Source: Artocarpus heterophyllus (taxonomy: Eukaryota; Streptophyta; Magnoliopsida; Rosales; Moraceae). From it: DNA of 64,000 nt. The notes below the pieces were generated by a model. It made no database searches. It worked only from the letters and a program-made list of their open reading frames with translations, and had not been told where the DNA came from. The position numbers and the translations under genes were made by a program. Shown here in pieces: positions 48,806 through 60,224 of this stretch; within the stretch, counting starts at the first letter, position 1, and the number at the start of each line of letters is the position of its first letter. Location: the NCBI GenBank assembly GCA_025403435.1, contig CM046349.1, positions 24,985,854-25,049,853 on the forward strand, read 5' to 3'.

Positions 48806-49418
48806 TGTGCTTAGCGCTATCCCTAAGGACTGCTCCCTCGGTAGTTCAGCAAAGATCATTGAGACGACAATCCACATCTTCCTGAGATAGACTCTTCCTT
48901 TTAGGTGCTCTACAGGGCCCCCATTGGCTACGACACAAGGCATCGCCTCCTTGGAAAAAACACATGCATGGGTCGGATTGTCAGAGCCTGTAACCAAGTA
49001 GCAACTCACCTCAGAAGGTCGACATTTGGCCTCATTTCCACCCTCAGATGGACACCAATCCTTCGATGGAGGTCATGACACTATCACCTACTTCCTGATA
49101 GGTCTTGATGTGACACACGAGTCATGGATCAAATCCACCTAACACCCAGTTCAAGTAGTAGCCTATAAATAGAGCACATTTACGAGAGCCTAAGGTAATA
49201 TGCTCTTTCCTAACTAACTCCACTCTCATACTTTACCAACAGGTACCTAACTTGAGTGTCGAATAGCCTTTGGCCAGCACCACATTGATGCCCCCCTTAA
49301 CCTCTATAGTGTCCCTCTTCTTGTTGCAAGTTCACCCAGACAGGCTGAGACGAGTAGGAAAGAGCCATCCGAGCACCGTGTGCAGCCACATATAGTAGTC
49401 CAATGCTAGACCTTAACA
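48806..49418 (+). repeat. 3' LTR of Tat copy 2
   Basis: It starts TGTGCTTAGCG just after a purine tract ending GGGGG (48801-48805). A TATA box TATAAATAGAG is at 49164-49174, and the Tat-typical box TACCTAACTTGAGTGTCGA is near the end. The right end, TTAACA at 49418, is inferred by comparison with the Tat copy 1 LTR. Confidence 0.72.
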
Positions 49419-49506
49419 CCTCATAAAGGAATTAGAAATCTTCAAAGCAAAAAATGAGAAAGGAAGTTAGGCAATCATAAAAGCTGAATCACAGGGAACA
49501 AATTTT

Positions 49507-49986
49507 ATGAACGGAAGGATCAAACAACCACGTGGCTGTCATGCTTATCAAGAGATGATAGAAGAATATGAGGAACAATGTAATGCCTCAGGGACAAATC
49601 ATAAGCCTTGTACTCCTTATCCCAAAACTCTCAATGCTGATGGAAGAAACAATTTGAATTTTGACAAGTGGAATTCAAATCAAGTGCAATCATTTGGAAA
49701 TCAATGGGAAATTCAAGAAGAAATGCATCCAAGAGAATACAATGCTCCTCACCATGATTCACACCCATTAAGTAAATCTATTGAGGAAACATTTCAAGCA
49801 TTCATTGAGGTACAAAGCAAGTCAAATCAGAAAGTTGAAGCTGTTATGATACAAATGACAAAAGAAATCTTGAAATTGACTAAAAAAAATAATCATCTCA
49901 AACTCAGGTCATTTCAGAAGAAAAAAAACACATGGTATAAACTTTTAACAATAAAGAGAAAAATGATGAAAAGTTTAGTCATGTGA
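49507..49986 (+). pseudogene. Athila-type gag C-terminal part
   Basis: An open stretch of 159 residues, hydrophilic. It contains FDKWNSNQVQSFG, PLSKSIEETFQAFIEVQSK and a helical tail VMIQMTKEILKLTKK, the region between capsid and protease in Athila elements. The A-run at 49920-49930 and the stop at about 49985 separate it from the protease. Confidence 0.65.
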
Positions 49987-50246
49987 CACTCGCAGCTATA
50001 AACCATTGAAAAATTCATCAAACACTACAAACATGAGTGGTGAAGAAGTTGTTCTGCAAAGAAAAAAACAAAAGAAGTGAATAAGCTTCCGGTAAAAGCA
50101 CCTTTGCCTCAAGCTCTTCATTCCACTAAGAAAGTATCGGAAAATTATGAACAAATTTTGGAACACTTGAAGCAAATTATGAACAAATTTTGGAACACTT
50201 GAAGCAACTTTGGATCAACATTCCTTTGTTACAGATAATTAAATAA

Positions 50247-50760
50247 GTGTCTGCTTATACCAAAGTGATGAAAGACTTGTGCACTATGAAAAGGAAGCAC
50301 AATATTACAACAACTGCATTTTGGCATGAGCAATTAAGTAAGGCTCTTAAGCGAAGAACACCGATCAAGTATAAAAATCTCGGATGTCCCACAATCACTT
50401 GTCACATAGGAAACCATGAAATCACTCAAGCTTTGCTATACTTAGGAGCGAGCATCAATCTTATGCCTTATTTAATTTACTCTCAACTAGGACTTGAAGA
50501 GATAAAGCCAACTTCTGTGGCCTTGCAATTTGCAAATCGATCCGTCAAGAAACCCCAAGGGATAGTAGAAAATGTTTTGTTGCAAGTTAATAAGTTCTAT
50601 TATCCTACAGATTTTCTCATCTATGACACTTAAACTGAGGTGACCATGGAATCAAAAACTCCTATCATCCTTAAAAGACCTTTCTTAGCTATGGCTAATG
50701 CTCTCATTAACTGTTGAAACGGTCTCATGAAAATCTCTTTTGGAAATATGACTTTTGAAG
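50247..50760 (+). pseudogene. Athila-type retropepsin, active site lost
   Basis: The protein reads PTITCHIGNHEITQALLYLG then ASINLMPYLIYSQLGL, KPTSVALQFANRSV and VNKFYYPTDFLIYDT. Athila proteases have LLDLGAS at the catalytic position; here the aspartate is Y (LLYLGAS). A stop follows at about 50631, with homology continuing in frame after it. Upstream, a 32-bp exact tandem duplication (about 50144-50207) breaks the link to gag. Confidence 0.82.
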
Positions 50761-51239
50761 TGAATGTGTTCCATTTTGGGAAGTAATTTCAAAGCAATAA
50801 TGACTAATGTTACACTGAAATCATTAATGAAGCTGCTCAGGAAGAATTTCTAATACGAACCAATGTTCTTAAATAAATCTTTCACAGTTTTTATCTTGAA
50901 AATCTATATCCTATTTTCTATGTTCCTAAACATTTATTGGACAAAGGAACAAAATTTTGGCAACCAAGTTTGAAAAGTTGTTGAGAAAAGCCAAAATCAT
51001 CCACCAAAGAGATCTTAAAATTTAAGTTAGCCCAACTTCCTAAAGGATTGAAACATGCATTTTTGGGAGCTGATGATTTTTTTCCCATCGTCATTTCATC
51101 CAAACTCGATGAATCACAAGAGTGACAGTTAATCAACATGTTGCGTGATCATAAAACTGACTTGGGTTGGACAATAGCTGATATGAAGGATAATAGTCAC
51201 TTGATTTACTCTCATCATATTCAATTGGAAGAAGGTGTT

Positions 51240-53870
51240 GATCTAAGAAGAGATCCCTAAAGAAGGCTGAAGACAACAATGAAAGAAGTTATGAAGAATA
51301 AAGTTTTGAAACTATTAAATACGGGTATCATTTATCCCATTGCAGACAGTAAATGGGTCAGTCCAACTTAAGTTGTGTCTAAGAAGTCTAGTATGACTAT
51401 GATAAAAAAATGAACAAAGAGATTTTGTTCCCACAAGAGTTGTCACTGAATAGCAAATGTGCATTGATTATTTGAAAGTTGAATGCCACCACTCGAAAAG
51501 ACCATTTCCCATTCCCTTTTTTGATCAAATCTTAGAACATTTGGCTGGTCATCCTTTCTATTACTTTCTCAATGGATATTTAGAATACGATCAGATAGAG
51601 ATAGCATTCGAAGATCAGGAAAAGACCATGTTTACATGTCCTTTTGATACTTATGCTTTCCATCATATGCCACTTGGACTTTGTAACACTCCAGCTACAT
51701 TTCAAATATGCATAATAACCATTTTAAGCAACATGGTTGAGAAGGTTATGGAAGTTTTCATGGATGACTTGACTGCATTTGGTGATTCTTTTGATACTTG
51801 TTTGCTTAACTTAAAAGCTATATTGAAAAGATGTGAAGAAAAAGGCTTTGTGTTAAATTGAAAAAATGTCATTTTATGGTTCCATCTGGCATAGTTCTTA
51901 GATACATTGTCTCTGAAAGAGGAATTGAAGTTGATCTAGCTAAGATTGAACTTATTTCAAACATGGCCACTCCAAAGACTATTAAAGATGTTCGATCTTT
52001 TCTTAGACATGCTTGATTTTATCGGAGGTTCATTCAGAATTCATGTAGTGTTTGAATGGACGAAAGAATATGAAGAGTCTTTCCTAACACTGATATCTAA
52101 CCTAATCTCTGCACCTGCCTACAATCCCCTGATTGGAGTTTACCAATTGAAATCATGTATGATGCAAGTAATTACACTATAGGAGCCGTTTAAGGTCAAC
52201 AAAGGGAAGAAAAACCTTTTGTAGTCTACTATGTAAGTAGAACTTTGAATAGAGCTCAAATGAATTACTCAACCACTAAAAAGGAATTACTTGTTATAGT
52301 ATTTGCTCTTGATAATTTTCGTTCGGATTGATCAGTTCACCCATCATTTTTTTCACTGACCATTCAGGCCTTAAGTATCTATTTTCTAAAAAGGATGCTA
52401 AGGCTCAACTTATCAGGTGGATCCTTTTCCTACAAGAGTTTGATTTAATCGTTAAGTACAAGAAAGGAGTTGAGAATGTGGTAATTGACCATTTATCTCA
52501 TTTAGAATTCAATGATTCTGCCGATGGCCCACCAATTCATCATGATTTCCTAATGAAAATCTATTCTCTATGAACAAGTTAAATTTGTATACATTGTCAA
52601 TTACATGGCAATTGGAGAAATTCTATCTGCTTGGAGTTTATAAGATAAAAGAAAGTTTTTGGTTGAAGTGCATAACTTTTACTAGGATGACCCTTACCTT
52701 TTCAAATACTATTGTGATCAAATCATGAGACTTTGCATTCTTATAAATGAAGTGTAATCTGTCTTAAAATTCTGTCATACCGATGCATGTGGAGGTCATT
52801 TTTTGCAAAGAAGACTGCTACAAAGATTCTTTAGTGTGGTCTTTATTGGCCCACTTTTTCAAAGACACTTATCACTACTATCATTTTTTGTGAAAATTGT
52901 CAAAAGTTAGGTCCTCTGTCTTGTTGCCATATGATGCCTCTAAACCCAATTATCATAATAGAAATATTCGACTACTGGGAAACAGACTTTATGGGACCTT
53001 TTCTACCTTCATCTGGGTACCTATACATCTTTGTTGCTGTGGAGTATGTTTTCAAATAGGTTGAAGCTGCAGCTTGCTGTACCATTGATAACACAATTGT
53101 TATAAAATTTTTGAAAAAAATGTGTTATCTAGGAAACTTACACCACGTGCTATAATTAGTGATCAAGGCACACATTTTTGCAATCATTCTTTTGAAGCTT
53201 TAAAGTAAAAGTACAATGTAATTCATAAAGTTTCGACTGCCTATCATTCATAGGCAAATGGACAAGCTGAGTTAGCAAATAGGAAAATCAAACAAATCTT
53301 GAAAAAAAAGGTGAATCCAGATTGAAAAGATTGGTCTTCACGTCTTCAAGACTCATTCTGGGCATGTCGTATAGCTTACAATATGTCCTTAGGAAGTCTC
53401 TCTATAGGTTCGTCTTTAGAAAAGTCTGTCATTTACCTATAGAATTTGAACATAAAGCTTATTGGGCTATTAAAGCTCTCAACTTTGATCTTAGTGCTGC
53501 AGGTTTTGAATGGAAACTTCAACTCTCTAAACTTAATGAATTAAGAAATGATGCTTATGACAATTCACGAATTTACAAAGTAAAAGTGAAAGCATTTCAT
53601 GACAAGCAGATCCTAAGGAAGGACTTTGAGCTAAATAAATGTGTTCATTTTTATGAATCCCGTCTTCAACTTCATCCTAGTAAGTTGAAATCATGATGGA
53701 CTGGTTCATATATTGTGATATAGGTTTTCCCAATTGGTGTTGTTGAAAGTAAAGATCCATCCGATGAAAGGATACTTAGAGTAAATGGCCAAAGACTGAA
53801 AAGCTACATAGAATGGATAACTGAGCCTGAAGAAGTCACTCTTGTGGCTCCGATTTACCAACCTTGAATA
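51240..53870 (+). pseudogene. Athila-type RT, RNase H and integrase, broken
   Basis: The RT's open core (51457-51861) reads FPIPFFDQILEHLAGHPFYY, CPFDTYAFHHMPLGLCN and VFMDDLTAFGDSF, where FMDD is the catalytic box. RNase H follows ([17 protein letters not shown], 52328-52573). The integrase keeps D (YWETDFMGPF), D (ISDQGTHF) and E (GQAELANRKIK), but with stops between them. The final open part is 53322-53696. The polyprotein is interrupted at least six times. Confidence 0.87.
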
Positions 53871-55430
53871 GTTTTTTGTCATTCTCCTTTGTAAATATTT
53901 ATTTTTGTTCTTTACTTTCTGATTTTATTTTTTGCATAGTTTTATGAAACTTTCATTCAAAAAATCAAAAGTGAAAATTAAAAATAAAATAATTCATTTA
54001 AAATGGCTGAGATTAAGGAGGATATGCTCAATTGTGTTAGTAAGTACTTTGTATTTGTGGCCTCTTAAAACGTATTTTGGAGAATTTAAGGATAAAAGTA
54101 ATTTTAATTTTCAAAACAAAAATAATAAAATGTAGGAAAACTGACCTAAAAAGACCCAGTGTGTAATCTAATGTTGTGTGTTTATTTAAGGTTGCTTAGT
54201 TTGGTTTGTTAAGTTTGCTATAGATCATCTCTCCAGCTGTATTGATTTAGGTAATATCTTCGCCGCTTTTACTGTCTTTTTAAACATTGAAAACAATGTA
54301 TAATTTAGGTTGGGGAAGAGGGTTGTACAATAAAATTTGTGTCCAAAATGTTTTATTTTTGTTCTAATTTTATGTGTCTTGTATAAAATTTTCGTTTTGA
54401 TACTTAAAAAACTAAAAAAAAAATTTAAAAACTTAAAATCTAAAAAAATAGAAAAGTTCAAAAATCTTTTAAAAAATATTTTGTAATTTATGTAAATATT
54501 TTTGTTTTTCGATGATTTGCCTCCTGTCCGATGACAATATCAAAGGTTATATCATTTTCATGACTTACGTTAAATTTAAATTTTATTTAAGCTTAAGTTA
54601 GTTTCTTTAGTCTACCTTTTATTTAGGTTGTGATTTTTCACAAACTTTGAGCACTTAATCTTGAACTATGATTTGTTATATTAATTTAGAGATTGTTTAT
54701 GTTAATATAATTTAGTTTATGTTTATAAAATCTTATAACTTGTTTAAATCCCTCTCGAGACGAAGTCCTATATAACACTAAGTTTTAGATATAATTTAGG
54801 TCATCTTTGGATCATTTGAGCCCTTTTAAGCTTACATGATTACATTCTATATCCCTAGTCACCTTGTTAGGCTTAATGTTTCTATTTTTCTTTGTCACCT
54901 ACATATTTAGCCTAGCCTTTTTAATAAATTCATAATCCTTTTCTTTACCTTTTACTCATAAGGCATTTGATCTTTCAAGTGTAATTAGGTTTATGCCAAT
55001 ATCATAGGAGGTTAGGTTGGGTTAAGAATATCTGTTACAACTGTTAAGTATAATCTTAGTTACTTTATTTTTGTTATAATTTTTAGTTATTTTGTATTTT
55101 TGCAAAAAAAAAGTACAAAAGAAAAAATAATATAAAAAAAGAAAAAAAATATGGAAAAAAAAGTTAAAAATTAATAAAAAAGAGAAAAAGTTATAAAAAA
55201 GAAAAAAAAATTGAATAAAAGTGGTTGACAAATGAAAAGTTCATTTCAAGTTCGGGATTGTAAGCTTGGGAATTAGATTGTACATGTTAAGGGCTTGGGA
55301 ATCATTGTACGTGTTTTATAGGTGAACTTAGCCTCTAAATTTATCTTTTATCTTACCTCTTTCCCAAGCCTTACATTACAAGCCAAATAAAGTCCTAATA
55401 GTCTCTAACGAAGTGTTATACTATATTAGT
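53871..55430 (+). other. 3' non-coding tail of the Athila element
   Basis: AT-rich sequence with a purine box TTGGGGAAGAGGG (about 54312-54324) that resembles Athila post-pol sequence, and an A-rich tract at 55105-55215. No env-like ORF was recognised. A 3' LTR could be hidden here, but I cannot define it. Confidence 0.45.
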
Positions 55431-55892
55431 GGAGAGAGGGGTGAAAAACAAACTTATAAGAATTTTTTAAAATAAATTAACTTATATTAATGTAAATATT
55501 ATCTAGTTAGTATGCACTGATTAATAATAGAAAAGTACACATTCACATGAAAATCCATCTTAAATATTAGACATACTTTAGAAATGAACCATAACCTTAA
55601 TTAATATTTGTATTTTTACTTTGATGCATGAATTTTGAGATAAACCCCAAAGGAAATCAGTGAGGAATCACCAGCTTTTGAAAAATCAAAATCTTTAGTT
55701 TGTTTTTGAGTTTTCACGCTTTAATTTCTTGGGGCTAATAATAAGCTGGTTGGGGCTGTAATGAGACTTAGAGTCTATTTGTTTCGATAACTCTTTCGAT
55801 TTTTTAAACTTAAATTTGGATTTGAGTATTAAGAATCCTTTGAATACTTGTTTGTTTCCCCTAAAATCCAAATCCTTTGAGTATCAAGAATC
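55431..55892. other. intergenic, unassigned
   Basis: AT-rich, no gene. 55785-55892 contains GAGTATTAAGAATCCTTTGAATAC-type repeats that resemble the flanks and interior of the MITE to its right, suggesting one MITE inserted into a relative. Confidence 0.4.
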
Positions 55893-56027
55893 TAAGGGCT
55901 TGTTTGGTTGGAATACTTTCGATACTCGAATCACGGTTTGAATCATTTTGCTACGGTATTTTCTCTCACAAAAATTTAAATCTTCATTCAAATACTCTAT
56001 TCAAATACTCGAACCAAACGGGCCCTA
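55893..56027. mobile_element. small MITE with hAT-like ends, about 135 bp
   Basis: The left end TAAGGGCTTGTTTGGTTGGA and right end (reversed) TTAGGGCCCGTTTGGTTCGA form inverted repeats of at least 24 bp with few mismatches. The interior is a near-perfect hairpin of GAATACTC/GAGTATTTG units. No coding capacity. Confidence 0.7.
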
Positions 56028-56940
56028 AAGTTTTTAGAGTTCTGACTCTCCTCTAAACTTTTGATACTTGGATATCTCTACTACAGTGAAAACTAAAATT
56101 TTCTCTCCTATATTTGAGGAAAAAAATTTATAACTTCTTTATTTGTTATCCAATTGAGATGATTTTTTTTCATTATATTCCTAGTAAAGAGAGGATTAAA
56201 CTAAGATCCATATTGCATATTTTTTTGTGACACCTGTTATTCTCCTAACGGGTATTAAGGTAATTAAATTAATTTTTAGTGTATAAAAAAAATTGCTTCA
56301 TTTAAATTTATTTTACAATATTTATTTGTATCTATTTTTAAATTTTCTAAAATTCTCCTATATTTATTTAGTATGTTTACTAAAAAGCCTTAGAACTTCT
56401 AATAAATCTCAAAAATGTCATATTGGCATTATGTGTGTTAAAGTCTTTAGATGAGACATAAGGATATCTTTTCTAACTACTCTTGACCCTCATTTTCTTT
56501 ATTTCCTCCGTGACATGCTTCAACATGTCTTCTCCATAATTGTTTCTATCACTTCTCTTCAAAGACTTCTTCTTTTCTTCCTTTCTCTTCCACGGTTCCC
56601 ACACTCTTCTTCTCATTTCTTTGCTGAAGCAAAATACTTAGAGAACTTCTTCAAGGCAGCCATAAAAATCAGCCACCATCACCTCCATTTGAGCAAGAAT
56701 TTCAGTCATACCGAAGTAAAGGAACCTGTTTTGAAAGCCATTTCAAGCTTATAACTAACCATAATCCGAGGTTAGAATCTTATGAACAAATTTAGTCTTT
56801 CATTTATAAATTTTCTTTTATACTAAAGGATTATTCAAATTTGCGTTCTTAAACCTAAGTATATGTTTGTTGCTATTTTAGAGCATATGTATAAAGTCTA
56901 AGTGTATATGCCCTAAACAGAAAATTTATAGTGTAAACTT
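56028..56940. other. intergenic, nothing recognised
   Basis: An open stretch at 56515-56754 is T/S/F-rich and resembles no family known to me. No RNA gene or clear repeat. Confidence 0.4.
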
Positions 56941-58597
56941 TGTAATACCTCTATGGGCAGTGGCTATTTCTTGAAAATTCTGGGATTAAATTAAAATGAA
57001 TTTTATGAATTGGTTTGCATATTTGAAAAGTAGCATCCTAAGCTTTCTAACGAGCTATCATAAACCTAAATCGGAGTTGTATTTTATTTTCTAAGAAATT
57101 ATTCAATTTTTGGATTGGAAACTAGTAAACCTGCCAGTTTGTTATGGTATACCAGCTGCTAACCTAAACCAAGAACCCATCTTTGCTCACCACCTAATTC
57201 TTTAATGTCTTGCAACCTTTCCAATATTATCCTAAGTGATTGATGAATCTTATTAGGGACTAAAACATATAGATTACTTGTTCACATTTTATATTGTGTT
57301 AAGACAAAAATTGTTTACTGTGGTATTCAAAAGAGATTTACATAAAAGCTTTAATGGCATACTAGTAAGATAGGTTTACACATGATTTATTTATGAATGT
57401 AGTTGTATGTTGTGCTTTAGTTTTAATTGTCCTTATGCACACCTTAGGATCAAGGGAGTATGGAGCTAACGTTAATTGATTCCAGGATTAAAAGATTGTT
57501 GATAAGCTTGAAAGGTAGGGATTCTATTACTCATCTTTTGTGAGGTTTTTATAGAATTAAAATTGATTTTTTTACCGCATGATATATATATATATATATT
57601 ACTATGTTGAACTGATATTATATGAGTATCACATATGAAACTATGACATGGACTCGTCTTGTATTGTACGGCGAGGAACATAATGAATTGACACATGTTA
57701 TAAATTGAGAAGCATGGTTAGGAAAATTGACTCTATTATTAATGATTTAATATAGAGAAATGGTGAGACATGAAGAGGGCGGCGGTTACGTCCTTGGGCA
57801 TGAATACCCTAAAAGGTAAAATAAGGGGAAGGTGATGACGCTTCCTTGGGTTGAAAGTCCCAAAACACACTATACAGGAATCGACTTGGTGAGGACTCGG
57901 GGTTTGATGTCCCCTCACCGGAACACCCTTGGAATTTTTAGAGGGTGATAAAGCACGCCATTTTGGGTTTCGATGAGTTGAGTGATACTCTATTGAACGT
58001 GGGTACGTAGGAATAATGATGAACTATAATATTTGTCTATATGTATATGTATGAAACCCGATAATGATTAACTGTGGTATCCACAGAATATGATTATAAT
58101 AAATCTCATAATCTGGATAATGATAATTATTAACTAACCATGCAGGTTTTAATGTGGAAATGATAAAAACCTAAAGGTGAGTAATGGTTTTCTCTACTGA
58201 GCATAGTGTCGCTCATTCCCTTATATTTTTATCTTTTCAGGATTCATTAAGTGTGAGGTGGCTACGAGAAAAATAGTTGAGGAAGTGATGTAGCTATATT
58301 ACATTGGGACTGCTTCAATTGTTGAGAATGTTCTTCATGATAATGTAAGCATAAATTGTTACTTTCTATGACTGTTTTACAATACGTTGAGGGTTAAAAT
58401 GATGATGACGACAGTTTATAATATTAAATTTAAGGTGCTACATTAAACTGTGGATTATTTGTCGATTATATTTTTATTTTTGATATTGAGAGTTTTTATT
58501 TAAGCCCCGGGAAACTTTATTTTTAAGGTTTTACTTTTATTTTTTATTTTTATTTTATCTTATTAAAAACTGTTAACCCCCATATAGGGGCGTTACA
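56941..58597 (+). repeat. gypsy-type LTR (about 1.66 kb)
   Basis: It begins TGTAATACC and ends GGCGTTACA (inverted termini), followed after seven bases by a primer-binding site. An (AT)n run lies at about 57583-57599. Near the end it has CTACTGAGCATAGTGTCGCTCA then a TTTTTCAGGATT block, the arrangement seen in chromovirus-like (Del/Tekay) LTRs. Whether a partner LTR exists cannot be seen in this window. Confidence 0.75.
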
Positions 58598-58604
58598 CAA
58601 TTTT

Positions 58605-58616
58605 TGGTATCAAAGC
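58605..58616 (+). other. primer-binding site after the gypsy-type LTR
   Basis: TGGTATCAAAGC differs by one base from the standard TGGTATCAGAGC match to initiator tRNA-Met. It shows that the LTR at 56941-58597 is a 5' LTR. Confidence 0.8.
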
Positions 58617-59880
58617 CTAGGTTCGGTTAACCTAGGGAGTGTAGCACCATTTAAAAATAAAAATGCTTTTGAGATGGTTTTGAAGCTGAATTTTCATTGT
58701 CATCATTGAAATGAACCTTCACATTGATTTATACAGTCTAGAAGGATGTAACATGGAAAGACCCTAAAATGAAAATACTAACGGTTATATGAGTACAATA
58801 ATTATATAGAAGGAAAGTATTAATAGTTATGAGGGAATAATAATTATATGGAATGAGTTTATAAGTAGAATGCTTATGAGATATTCGTATAATATTAGGA
58901 TCTATAAGCATATCTAATTCGTATAGAACAATGAAAAATTTGTGTAGATACAAGGATTTAAGAGCCTTTTGTCTCGTGAAAAACAATAAGAAATATAAGG
59001 CTTGATTTATTGATTTTAAAGTTTGGCATAGATATGCCAAATTTTTCGTAATTGATTCAAACCTAAGTAATGATTATGTGTGGATTCGGTGGAGCACATA
59101 AGTGTCAATATCTTTCTTAAAAGTTCTATTTATTTGAGGAATATGAGATAAGTTGGGAACCTATGGTATTGAATCTTGAGAGACATAAACGTTAGACTTT
59201 TGGTCTGTTGAGACTATGTAAAGGCAAGAATGCATGAATCTCAAAGTTGGAATATTTTGTTACGTACATTGTATTTAAGTGTATCAGTGAATCTTTATGA
59301 ATAGATGTAATATAAAAAAAAATGACCAATAGGAGTTTCCCTAAGTAAATTATAATACTTAAGGCACTTATAATAATTTTAGATAATTACGATAAAATGT
59401 TTAAGTTTTAGATGTTTAGATGTGAATCTTTTGGTTACCTAAGGTTTTGTTATATGAGGAAATGAGATATTGTATAAGTAGAATTGTGAGGATTGTAGAT
59501 GTTCTTAAGTAGTAACATCAAGTGTCTTTGTTCATTGATATGGTCTATGTTGAAAGACGTAAATCGTATTGATTTCAAGGTTAGTCACATTCTAAACCCT
59601 TGGTAGTAATGATGATGAATCCATTGATAGATGTTGAGTATTATGAATAACATATAGGTGTATGCATTGTTCAATAAGGTTTTGATTAAAACAAAATTAA
59701 TTGAGTTGCTAGAAGATTATGTTGTTATGAAATGATTTTAAATACCATTCAGGAAGATCCTTGATTGTCGTTAAATTAGATTTGTTGTTCATAGTTATCT
59801 TTATCTATAGTGGGCTTTGAATTCGGTTTAAGATTTATACAAATTGGTTTACAATTTTATGTTTGTTATTTAACTCATTC
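58617..59880 (+). other. sequence after the PBS without recognisable gag
   Basis: More than 1.2 kb with stops in all frames; no gag, zinc knuckle or protease motif. Either the element's interior was lost or it is too decayed to recognise. Confidence 0.5.
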
Positions 59881-59890
59881 TAAATGTGTT

Positions 59891-59984
59891 AAGGCCCGAA
59901 ACAATCTGACCCTTTTCAACTTAGAACATTTGGGCCTAGTCCAAATCCTAAATCAGTTTGACTCACATTGTCTCTCCCACGTGG
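59891..59984 (+). promoter_or_regulatory. promoter-like region of the 144-aa ORF: site II elements and G-box
   Basis: AAGGCCCGA (59892-59899) and TGGGCCTA (59931-59938) are site II-like elements. CCACGTGG (59977-59984) is a perfect palindromic G-box. A pyrimidine-rich leader (60050-60220) then precedes the ATG at 60225. The combination is typical of plant housekeeping or light-regulated promoters, not of retrotransposon leaders. Confidence 0.45.
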
Positions 59985-60224
59985 TCTCTATACGTGTCAT
60001 ATACAGTGGTTTAATTATTGTTTACATATACGTTTACTGTGCATAGGAGCTTATTTCTTCGAGCTCACTTTTTCTCTCTTAATTTGTTATTTTCTCTCTA
60101 AATTGCAAATCCTCTTCTTTTTCACTAGAAATTCTTCTTTCCCCCTAAAAGAAGAAGGAATTCTAGGATTCTGCAACTTACTATCTTAATTTTTCCTTTC
60201 TATTTACTTTCCTTTCATCTCATC

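Larger units (their letters stand above)
40880..49418 (+). mobile_element. Ty3/gypsy Tat-type element, 5'-truncated (Tat copy 2)
   Basis: Plus-strand order: gag C-terminus (from about 40890), protease (about 41400-41760), RT (42132-42990), RNase H (about 43080-43800), integrase (about 44080-45230), an antisense accessory gene region (48431-45840), a polypurine-like tract (48787-48805) and the 3' LTR (48806-49418). The 5' LTR and most of gag are absent. Many stops and frameshifts occur throughout. It is the same family as 16234-20545 by LTR and pol similarity. Confidence 0.9.
49419..55430 (+). mobile_element. Ty3/gypsy Athila-type element, 5'-truncated
   Basis: Plus-strand gag C-terminus (49507-49986), protease (50247-50633), RT (about 51240-52190), RNase H (about 52190-52573) and integrase (about 52740-53870). 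An Athila-style tail follows (AATGTATAATTTAGGTTGGGGAAGAGGG at about 54290-54324, and the CTTGGGAATTAGATTGTAC block at about 55265). The 5' LTR is missing; the element abuts the Tat LTR at 49418. The right limit is approximate, and no clear 3' LTR was found. Confidence 0.8.

Noticed and set aside
57583..57599. (AT)n run, and the (CA)n tract at about 37185-37202
   Set aside because: Ordinary microsatellites; nothing suggests a CRISPR array or other ordered repeat system.
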